Shown one piece after another: positions 36,301-48,300 of a stretch of DNA of 64,000 bases. Under the pieces are notes generated by a model. That model ran no database searches. It had not been told where the DNA came from and saw only the letters and a list, made by a program, of their open reading frames with translations. Each line of letters starts with the position of its first letter. The first letter of the stretch is position 1. Source of the stretch: Branchiostoma floridae (Eukaryota > Chordata > Leptocardii > Amphioxiformes > Branchiostomatidae); NCBI RefSeq assembly GCF_000003815.2, contig NC_049981.1:8252085-8316084 (forward strand), read 5' to 3'. The position numbers were made by a program, and so were the translations under genes.

Positions 36301-39300
36301 TCAACCTTCCTGGCCACTTTGATTTCATACTGAAGGCAACTTTTTTTTGGCCAAACTTTTTTTTTATTCGCTCGCTCGCATCAGTTTTGGAGTTTCCAGA
36401 GGATGTCATCCATATAATCAAATCAACATGGCCCTATTTGAAACCAGATGGCTGACCTTGTCAATGCTCATGTCCTTCATCTGTAAGACCAAGTCTTCCA
36501 CGGGACGCCTCGCTATCTCTGGAGGTGAAAATGTCTGGAAGTCTGAGAACACGGCAGAGGAGTAGAGTCTGTAGCAGTGTCCGGGTTCTGTTCTTCCCGC
36601 ACGACCCGCACGCTGGTCTGCAGACGCCTTGGATACCCAGGTCACCTGACATTGTACAATACAAAATTTAAGTTTAAGTTTAATTTACGTTTAAATCACT
36701 TGCTGTAAACTTGATAGGTCCACTTTCTGATAAAAAGCATACCCAAGGCACTGACTGTACCAATTTTGATAGTTCTTAAATCTATTTTGAAATTCCTATG
36801 TAACTTGCAATTTTTAGACAATAATGGGTTAATTGAATTCACCACGGGCTGTCTTGTCGACATGTGGGACTTACTTTGCTGTAACAACTCTTGTTAGAAA
36901 TGTAACAGATCATGCCTACGGGTGGGTACTGGTACAGAAAATTCAGGTCCGTTTCAGGTCCAGATGATCAGGTCCAGGTCCAGACCTGAACCTGAACCAT
37001 GTGAGAACTTGTGCATGGGCGATACTCAAAACAACCGTCCTTTTCGCTACAAAGAAATATGTTTTTGGTATTTGACTCCCACTGGCGTTTTAAAATCTAA
37101 CTACCTCTACGCTACCTTGCTCCTGTTATTTTCCTCGACCGGTAAGCCCCAAGACATGCCTGATCATGTAATTTGTTCATTTTCCAACAGGTCCAACATC
37201 CGGTCTTTTTTCAGGTCCGTTTTTTCTGGACCGTTCCAAAAAGATAAACCAGTCTTGTACCCGTATAGTACCCACCCCTAATCACGCCCAATTTACATTC
37301 TGACACACACTAGAAACCTTATAAACCATTTGATTAAGATCCATTAACAGCTTCACAAGTTACATGTATGTTGCCCACAAACACACAAAAATTCAAAGTC
37401 CACTGCAGTACCAACAGAAATTGACAAATGAACCATTTTTTCAAGTTGATCCTTGTTTCCAAACCTACTACCCAAAATACCAAATATCATTACAATTCAT
37501 CCACAGGTTCCTAAGTTCTGCTTTTGACCTACATACAGACCCACACAATGACATATCCCAAAACAGCAAACCTTCTTGACGAAGTTAAAACACCTTTGCT
37601 GGCAAATCCTACCTGAAATGCAGAAGCCCCTGTAACCTTGTCATAGAACCGCTTTTTGACCTTCCCAGTGTCCACAACATACTTGATATGTGGAATGGTC
37701 AAGGAGGTCTCGGCCACATTGGTTGCCACGACAACAAGCCTGGACCCTGCAGGGGGAGGCAGGAACACCCGCTGCTGTCTGTCCGGGGGGAGGAGGGAGT
37801 AGAGGGGGAGGACGTGTATGGGGAGGTCTGCATCAGATGTGGGCATGTCACCATTGTCATCCATGTCATCCTCATCATCAACTCCTGGAGAATGGCAAAC
37901 AGTGAGCATTATGTAGTATGAATAAAAGGCAGATATCATCATACTATTGCTTGATACAATAATGCCAGGGACTGTGACTTTGACCAATCAATGCATCAAT
38001 TTTTTTCTATTTTGAAATGATAGTGTAAAAAGTGAGATGATATTCCCTAGGTCATTATGGATTGCTGCATGAGAGCTCCGTCATGGAGAAGGAGAATACT
38101 GAAGACAGGTAGACACAGTCTAGGGCATTTTCTGTACAAATTCAAAGGAGGCTTACTGTTACTGTAAGTTACATCACCATTGGCAGATCTGTCTACAACT
38201 CTGAAACAACACTTGTCACCTACATGACTTCCCCTTGATGTACCGATTGATCGAAGAATTGTATTTTGCATTACTGATTTTAATACAGTGTGTACTACCG
38301 AACCTTATCTGTGGATAGGAACTTAATGTTGCTTCTATTTTGTAATTGTGCTATTTGTTTTGTCTTCAAGTAAATATTTGTGTATTTTGATGTTCCCAGG
38401 AACTGAAAAACAGGGCTATGTCTCTATGTGTGTATCTCCTGGATAAATAAATAAAAATTGAATAAAATGAGTGTAACATCTTGGTGCTGATTGATAGTGC
38501 TCCTCATGAGCTCAAGAACAACCGTTCATCCTGACACCATGCAGATGACATCCCCATGTCCAGAAGTCATGGGTAGATACTAAACATCATGCTGCTAAAT
38601 GGGAAGAAAAGTCAACTGTTACAAATCTGTCTTTGCAGATCTGCTCCCAACCCTTGGAGGGGTTTGCGTACCATAGGCCGACTCTGCAAAAGGTCTGGCT
38701 TCATGATCGACAACTCGCTTTAATGGTCACAAAAGCCTCCCACAGACTTCACTATTTGAGGCTACTCTCCAAACAAGGGACAAGTCTTAGTCTACCTGTA
38801 CCTCATACGTCCAGTCCTTGAGAACGGACATGTCGTTGTTGGGTGAAGCAAGAAACAAGAGCGTGCTATGGAGCGAGTTCAATGGCTAGCATCATAAGCC
38901 ATGCTGGCAGGCATGATGTGCCCGAACTACCTAACCTCAGGTGAATGTGTGAGGAAGCCGTGATCAAACTATACATAGAGAGCTGCAAGTTAACTACACA
39001 ACTTTGTTCCCCCTCCAGATCTACAGCCACAGGACGTAAACTCAGAAAGAAACACACCATCTCCATGCCTCAAGCCAGGACAAAAAGATTGCAGAACTCT
39101 TTCCTACATCAAGCTATCAAACTCTACAACTCCACCCAGAACTAAATAATGTGCACCTGTCATATACAAATATCTATCTATATGTTGACTTTTACTGTAA
39201 ATATCAATGCCATTCAGGCTACATTCCCTGTATGTCTGCAATGTTGGTATATCAATAAAGAATTGAAGATATGAAGAAATTATTACTATAACCCTTCAGG

Positions 39301-42300
39301 GCTAAGTATAAAATAGGTTTCCAGATGATTTGAAGTCAAAGACAATTTGATCCCCAGATACAAAACAATCAGCAATCTCAGAGCAAAATACATGAATTAC
39401 AATTTTGGGATTTCTGCTACACTTACAAAAGGTTATGATTAGTAGTGAAAAAACACAATAAGAAGATTCACCATAAATTTTCGGTTGAGAACTCCGACCT
39501 TCGTCAGATAGATGACTCGCTGTTTTGATGTTCCGGAAGTTGTCGAATGATATCAGGCATCAGCGAATCATAAATGGCAGGAAGGCAAAACCCGACGCCG
39601 TCACGGTTCAGGGAGGGTTGATGCATCCTAATGTAAATGGCCTCCTTGTCGCCCATTTATGATTCGCTGTTGCCTGACATCATCCGACAACTTCTGGAAA
39701 ATCAGAACAGGGAGTCATCCGACGAAGGTCGGAGTTCTCGACCGAAAATTTATGGTGAGTTTTTCCTATTGAGTTGGAACAAAGTTTAAACTTTTTCACT
39801 ATGGAATTTACCAACACAGATGAGCTTTCATTTGGATATTAGGTTAGGATGAAGACTTCTCACCAACAATGTGTGCCTCCAGATCAATGTCATCCTCCAG
39901 TATCCCATCATCAGCCTGGTCCTCATCTCCCTCGATGGTGTAGTTGTCAAGGTCGATCTTCAGCAGCTTCTGTTCTTTCTTTGACTTCTTAGTTTCTAAA
40001 ATAAATCATTAAACACAGTTTGTATCTACTTAGTGTTTCGACTTATAAACTAAAACTGAACTACATGTCACACCGTTTCTTAGTGGTTTAAGGAAAGTAC
40101 GATACTAAATTTTTAACTATTACACCATGGAAATTGTTGAACCTCCTTGAAGGGATAGAAGTACATTATAATCATATATGCATATGTTGAACAGTAATGA
40201 TCATCAAACAAGATACTGTACATGTAAATCACTCTAAGTTCATGGGGATGTTGCAGTAGGAGGGGAAAGGAGATGTTTCCTGCGTTTGTCAAAAACAACT
40301 GCAGTAATACAATACAAGAGAGAACACATGATTGTGATGACAGCTCACTGCAAAAACTGTGAATACAAGATCACCTGTCCACTAATATTGTAGGATTTAT
40401 AGTGATCCTTTGGACCTGAACAGGACCTGAATTTTCTGTACTGGTCCCCACCCCTAATGGTCACTTATACATGTACATTGTGAATAACCAGTATCAATGG
40501 ACCATGGGGAAAAAATGTGTTTACCTTTTGACTCTGCTGTTTTCTTCACCTTTGCATCACCTACACTGGGAAAACTCCTCTGCAGCTTCCTACACAGGGC
40601 ATGTACCTCTGCTTGCCCTGTCAAGAACACCAGGATGCCTCCGGCTGGCAGCATGCGATGGATTTTGCAGACCTTCTTGTACGCTTCCTGCAGATACTCC
40701 CCTGGAGTTTGCTTATTGAAATGTACCGTTACTGGGAATTGTCTTGCGTTTACTTTAATGACGGGTGGCGAGATCTTAAACAATCTCTGATTATGTGTGA
40801 AGTCCTCAATACGAAGGGTGGCAGACATGATCACAAGCTTCAAGGGGTTTCCCTTCTTGGTCCTGAGGGGCACCACGCGTGAGAGCAGACCAATCAGAAT
40901 ATCTGTGTAGACACTCCTCTCATGAGCCTCGTCTATGACAAGGACAGAGTATTTTGACAGAAGGAGGTCTTTTTGCATCTCCTTCAGCAAAACACCATCA
41001 GTCATGAACTTGACCTTTGTTTCTGGGGTGACGTTACCCTCATATCGGATCTGGTACGACACGGTACGTTGTGACAGGTTCATCTCTTCAGCAACACGTT
41101 GGGACATGCTGACGGCTGCTACACGTCGAGGTTCTGTGATGCCTGTGCCGGAGGAAATAGTCTTTAAACATTAACAGACTACAGCATCTTTTTTCAATCA
41201 AAATTTGTTAAGTGCCTTTGTTTGGAACATAGCTATTAAAAACTGTAATAAAAAATGAGGAGAAAGATCGTGCGCACCAGTCTTGTCCCCATACCACATT
41301 ACCAGCATCACACAGCACATTTACAGTTTATGTCACAACCTCCCCTGGGAGAATTCCAAACTTCCCTGGATTCCAATCTCCCCTTTTCAAGCAAAAATAT
41401 TTTACACTTTGAGACTTACAGTCCCTCAAGATTGAAAACATGGTATTGTTTTAAGCCTGCCCTTGTACTAAAATCTATATGTACATGTACATCAACTTCA
41501 CACCTATTTTGTACAAGTTTAGACATTAGTCTAACAAGGCCCTTTTCTATTTTGTGTTTCGATAAAGCATTTGACGCTGATCGGGTCCTAAACTTGACCA
41601 ATTTCTATGTTGTTGATATGCAAAAATCTTTGAAAATGGCCTCAAAACTTGTTTGGGCTTTTGCCATGGCAACAATGAGTTTTGACCGGAAAGAAAGCTA
41701 TTTTGATGGGTTGTGGGCCTAGTACTATCACTATCCAAAATGACAATAAAACCCACCAATCATGGCATCCCTTCCATAGCCAGCTTCATACAGGAACTGT
41801 GGAATCTGTGTAGTTTTCCCGCTGCCTGTCTCTCCACACACAACCACTACTGGGTTATCTTTGATAGCTTCCATCAAAACCTGAAAAAAATTGATTTCAT
41901 TTCTTCAGCTGTTTAAAAAAGACATACACATGTGCATGTACTGCCAGGGCTACCCAACTAGCCAGAGGCTGTAAGAAAGGGCCAGCCCTGGTAACTGCAC
42001 AATATACAGTATAAATGGTTACAATGAGCAGTAAACATGTTAAAGGAAACCTAATATCAAGAGCTAAGTAGAGTAGAGTCTATACTAGTAATATCTGCCA
42101 ACTTTTACAGTCAATTGTACAGAGGCAGTTAGCTTTGTAGGCTTTTAAATGACAGCGGGAGTCGAATACTACGTATACACAAAACAGATTTCTTTGTAGC
42201 GAAATGGACCATTGTTCTGAGTACCTTCCATTCACAAGTTTTCACATACTGAATCAGGTCCAGGCTCAGATCCACACCTGGACCTAATCCTCTAGACCTG

Positions 42301-45300
42301 AACCGGACCTGGACCTGCATTTTCTGGACCAGTACCCACCCCTAGCAGCAACACAATGGGCATGCCAATGCATGTTTGCTGGTGTGACCAACTTTCAGCA
42401 GAGAAGTGACTGCAAAAACCACAACTTCAAAATACTGCAACTATTTGAAGAATTAAAGTATATGACAAACTATGTGTATACATAAGTCCATGTAGTTTGT
42501 TACATAATTATCCGGTTTGTTTTTCAAGAGAGTGGCAGGCTGTGGTTACCCGCATCAGCAACCAATGAACCTTGTGGCAAAGTTGTTTTATTCTACACTT
42601 GCATGTTCAAGTTTAGATGGCAAAAATAAACCACTCTCTGCTCTACATCACTGATTCACATAGCCCATTTAGCCGGAATGGTTTGATCCACTCACACCGG
42701 GAAGGTGACTATTAGACTATTAATATATAATTTCAATTAAGTATGACCATCAAATTGATTCATAGATTGCAGACTGGGAGGGAGGAAATCTCATACATAG
42801 GAAGACAAATAAACTTCATGGACACAGTATCAATCAGAAAATGTGTAAAGAGACATCAACAGTTATGAAGTTCGTCACCCAGGAACAACAGTCTCCCTTC
42901 CATAGTAGAAAGTACAGTACACACAGTTACCACTGACCTCAGGATGGTAGCAGAACTACCAGAAATGGGCAGGTAGTTGCTTTTTGTGTGTGTACTAATA
43001 CAAGGCATGATCAATAAGTTTACAGGTTCACCCAGAAATACATGTAAGGTGTAGAACTCAAATTTCAGGGATAATCATTGAGTATTAAGCCTTTAGCTTT
43101 TATGAAAATCAACTATAATTCAAATCATTGCGTTCATTACTTTTCTGGCGACACCCAGTAACGTGAGAAAGAAGGATAACTGAGCTGCGACCTAAGGTGT
43201 GTGGGTCAACTTGCTCTGCTGAAAGGCACTTCTTTATATTGCAGTTGAAATGCAAAGGGAATCCTCGTCAAACATTTTGAAAATGTGCTCATACAATGTA
43301 GACTTCATGGAAGGGATCATGACTCATACAACTCTGAACACAGTTCACTCTGTTTTTCTCACACTTACCTACTTATTTTGACATCTTTTTGTAATATCAT
43401 TGATTTGTTCTGGCAGTTCATTCTAGTGATGCTGATGAGTGAAGGATGTCACTCAAAATGTCCAGAAGTAATCTTCGAATCTTACAAAATGTATTCTGTA
43501 GTAGAGATTGGATTTTCTTAATGACCACAAAAATCAAAATTTGGTGGCCATTGATAACAGACTTCATACTAATTATGCCTTAAGATTTATTCTGGATGGG
43601 GACGCAAACTTATTGATCACCAATCATACACGTACCACAAAGAACTTTGATACTAGGCCAGATATTTTTGCATCAGCAGTGATTTAACAATGTGACGGCA
43701 CAGTAACGGCAGTCTACATCTCTAACTTACCTGTTCTTCAGCCAAGATTGGCAGCTGTAGTCGGGACTCTTGGATGTCAGGCCTTCTCTCTACAGGGACA
43801 TACACTGCAGGGGTGCTGTCTCTCCTCTCTCTCTTTCCAGTGGACTGTGCCTTTTCATCTTTTTTCCTTTGTGTATTTGCTACGTCATCACTTCCCTTTT
43901 TTCCTGTATAACATTCTTCAGCAGTCTTTTCATCATATTTCACAATATCACTATCTTCCTTTTCTACTTGTTCTCTCTCGATGCTCGTAATTTCTTCCCT
44001 GTTTTTGTTACAGATTTCAGTTTCATTGTTATCATCAAGGTCACTGTCACTACTTTCACTTTCACTTTCGGTCTCGACCTCCTCTGTCATCTTCCTCTTC
44101 TTACTGCCACTGATGCTGTTGACCTTACATGACCCCGTTGCGGAGGTGGCAGGGTAAGGGTGAGGTCGTTTTGTCAGCTTACCATGTATCGTCTGAGTGG
44201 ACTGTAGGAGTTTCAGTTCCTCAGAGTGAACCTGAACTTGAGATAGCGACTCTAGTAAGTCTGCTCTCTGGAAGGAAGAGAAAGAAAGGAATTTGAGAGG
44301 CATGAACAGTTACTGAAACTTGTGTGGGATGAACAGTATAGCAAATATTTCTTCTACCTAGCTGTGGACAGAACTCACTGTGAAACAAGAGTGACGGACA
44401 TATGTCAACAATTATCCCTTTACCTACAGGCACAACATGGGCACCTTCAAGATCTTCTTAAATTCCCAAGTTCTTAGATTAATGCTAAAATCTACCTGTA
44501 CAAATAAGCATTGGGCTTTTTTTCTACTAATAGTCATCTTCCAATGATATTACTATTGACATAACCTGTGCAAATAAAAGTTGATTGGTGTAGAATGATC
44601 GGCAGATCCACCAGGAAACAGAAGACACCTCAATGCAGTATATAGGATGTATTCTGATAGGACTGATAGAAGGTTACACAGTTTTTCCCAAAATCTGTGG
44701 AGATGTCGGGAGGGATCTAGACCGTAGGGGACACCCGTGGCGCTCGAATTGCAGTCATAACACATCGCGTGGTTTTCAAGATGGCAGCAGAACAGTCAGC
44801 ATTTCTGCTCATGACAGATCATGATGTTCTCTCTGTACCTCACTGGCGTGTTTTTAAACATGAGAATATCAGGAATGACGACACTGGCCAACTACATTTG
44901 TATGGCAGCTATGATCAACCCTGCTTTCGTCCTCCCTGCCCTGATCATGGTGGAGGTGGCGAGCCGCTCCTTCGCTCGATCTCGCATCATGCAAGGAGTC
45001 CCGTGTCCATTAAGGAGCAACACCACTTGTCCTTGACACGCTGAGCAAAGCAGAGTAGTACCACTGTACAGTAGTAGCAGCACTAGTATCACAAACTGAT
45101 GCAGCTGTATATAGCATAATGAGCCCACGTTATATGCTAATGAGCCATCCCGAAGTCAGGACACATCTACACACACATGGAAGTTGTTGGGGACCCGTGC
45201 TAAGCTGTCGGGCGAATACTCTGGACCTTATGGGATAAATTTTGCAGACGTCTTGACGGCGATGTCTGCAGTTCCATCCAGACGCTGAAAAAAGCTGCTA

Positions 45301-48300
45301 GTGACAAGCTGTCGGCTCGCAGATATCGGGAAAAACTGTGTCTACATCGTGCTTAGGTGTGCATGTCCCACATATGACCTGTCATAGAGTACTGTGTGCC
45401 TGTGACGCATCCTGGACTAATCACAAAACAACCTCACAATCCCACTAAATGTGACACTTACATACATGTGTAGTACATTTTGTAACTAACATAATAAACG
45501 AAACTGCTGAAAAACAAAAGATATTCCCACCTTTGCTTTCTTCTCCTTTTGCTCAATCTTCCTCTGAAGCAATTTCTTTTGTTTTTTGCTGAGAGGTTTT
45601 TGCTGAGGCTTATTAGATTTCTCCACCTTTTTCACCTTTCTCTTCTGAGATGGCAGCACCAGGGCATTGCAAGCATCAATCCCCGACACCTCTTCTTTGT
45701 CTGGAGGAAATGCAGTAATTTTTTTTCATTCTGCTTATCAAATATAGGTCAGTTACAAAATGTGTGACTTGTTCTATTTTCACAACTTAATAACATAGGG
45801 ATAATGAGCCTATAACAAAAATTCAGGTGCATTTGTATCTCAAAATATATAATAGTATCATAGAATAATACCTTCTTCTGCAAGTTCTGGAGTGGAATGC
45901 TCATTTAAAGAGCCTAAGATGCCAATGTTATCAAATTTAAAATTCTCTGAAATTACTTTTCAACCATCAAAATATTGCTTATGAACAGCGTTCCCGCCAG
46001 GCATACGTCTTTACGTCTTTGGACGCATTTTTTTCTGGAAAGACGCACTCGGCTCGGCTGAATGCGTCCATAAAAAAATCTGAAAGAAAGGCTGACCTGT
46101 ACCACCAGTGTACAAAATGTATCTGGAATCTTTTAACAAATCTGTCTTTCTAAGAAGGAATCCTACCTTTACAATTCATACTTCAAATTCTTCACTTTCC
46201 GGTCATCCCAGTAGTCTGGGCATGGGGCAGAGCGCGGCACGTTTTACAACTAGCGGACCCATGTACGACACACCCCGCCACGCGCCAGTCTGAGCTGTTC
46301 GTTGCGCAATGTAATTTTTTGTAGTCCGTGAAATACATCTGACAGTCAGCATTCTCACTCGAAGAAATCTTATGCAGATTTTATATTATGATCATATTAA
46401 CATGATACTTATTTGTCCTCATTTTCACGTATTTGTTAAAGATTTGTGGGTAATACTAGTATTGAACAAACAAACTGTTCTGCGCGAGTGCTGCACATCT
46501 CAACAAAAGTTCTCACGCTGTGGGCAGTTGATTGGCAGTCGGTATCTTTGACAACAGGCTGCCGGCGCCAAGCAGTCAAGATTGGCCACCAGGTCCAAAT
46601 CCAATCATCTTAATAACCAATCAGCGTTTGATAAATGTAATGTTACACTCTATCATTGGTCACCGGGAAAAAATCAAAAGTCACCGAGTATTAGCGCACG
46701 TGACGTTGGTAGCCGCCCGTGTCGTCTGGCAACTTGAGTTTCTTCTCTAGCTACTAACAATCACTATTAAAGTTTCCCCATTTATCCAAGTTAAAAAAAC
46801 GGTGCGCGGTAAGTAAGTGAAGAATCCAAAACTATACATTTTATTTCTTATTTACAAAATTTCTTTTGTTTCAAAAAGACAAAATTTGCGGCAGAAATGG
46901 GGCCGCAATATTGTTGTCAAGCGTCGATCGAGTCGGCTGTGCACTAGCGTTGGCCTCCGTGGCACATGGCGCGGCACGCCCCCCTCCCCAGACGGACTGT
47001 CGATCGCAGCGCCCAGCACGTTGGGACGTCTTTCTGGCTACTGCTTCAAGGCTACACCGGCACTGATCACTGCCAATGACGCAGCAGATCGTCCTCCTTC
47101 GAGTGATGTATAACGTTCTTGGTCTATTTAAAAAGAAATCCAGCAAAAGATTTCACGCCGAAAACGGGGTTACCTGAGGTCGCAGGAAACAAACGCACGC
47201 TCGTGGAAAATGACAGCAAGGCCTTGTAAAACCCCACCGATTCGAAAAATTTGAGTAAAATCATCGGGCAAAATAGAAAAAAAAACACGGCGCCGTTATT
47301 TTATCGTCTCGGAAAACGTTTTGATGCGGGAGGGCGCAACATCGACCGTACGAGGTAGACATTTTTTTTAATTTAATGACGGAAAAAAATAGGCATAATT
47401 TTTCCATGGGCTGACGAACTGGCTAGAGCCCTGTTTCGAAGCATCAAAAATTTTCATATAGACATGTCTGGACAAATAAAACCCCGGCCAGATCACGGAA
47501 GGCTGATTCCCTGTGCTTATAGTTTTTTTTAATATAACGTATTTTGATGAAGAGGGTGGTCGTCGATAACTGAAAATGGGAGTAAAAGAGGCAACCGACA
47601 TCCAATCTCAAGTACATGATTATCCACTCAAATTGCAGGAAATTGTGTTCTAGAGGGTTAGAAAATCCAAAATTTTCCCGGGGGAGCATGCCCCCGGACC
47701 CCCCTAGAATGCGAGCGCCTGCGGCGCTCGTCTCGCGCCTCCGGCGCTCATTACGCCCCTCCCAAATATTTGGACGCATATTTTCAAGAACCTGGCGGGA
47801 ACGCTGCTTATGAACATAGACATTTGCACAAAAATACGCCCTTCTATTGTTATTGAACATTATCATATAGCCAGGCTTCGCCGACCAATCAGAATGCCCC
47901 GTTCCATGTTGGTTATGACACCGTAACACATACAAATGTAGATTCCAGCCAGCTTGGTGTGTATCGCTCCTTCTGATTGATCAGAATGAATCGACACCGG
48001 CACGGATTTTGACCAATCAGAAGGAGCGATAAACACAAGAAAGTAAGGGATATGCAGGCATTGGCCGATCAAAACGAGCGAAACATGTGCCAGAGCAGAG
48101 GGAATAAGTACAGACTGCAAGGGGAAATGGCTCCTTCTGTTAACATTGAGAATAAGTTTTGTTGTTCTAAAAAGCCAAAAACTGCAATGTTTCGAATATT
48201 TTCTGTGGAAATTTTGGTTTCAAAATGCAATCTGTAATCTCCTTACAAATGTATGTACTAGTACCAAAGAACAAATGTGAATGTTTAGAAATTCGACAAA

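Noticed and set aside
36023-36421. 132-codon minus-strand frame
   Set aside because: Lies inside the Harbinger-like element; runs through poly-A/T and family repeats with no transposase motif.
46817-47113. 98-codon plus-strand frame as a host gene
   Set aside because: It lies wholly inside the hAT element, has no recognisable domain, and its composition follows the local GC block; kept only as a finding about the element's cargo.
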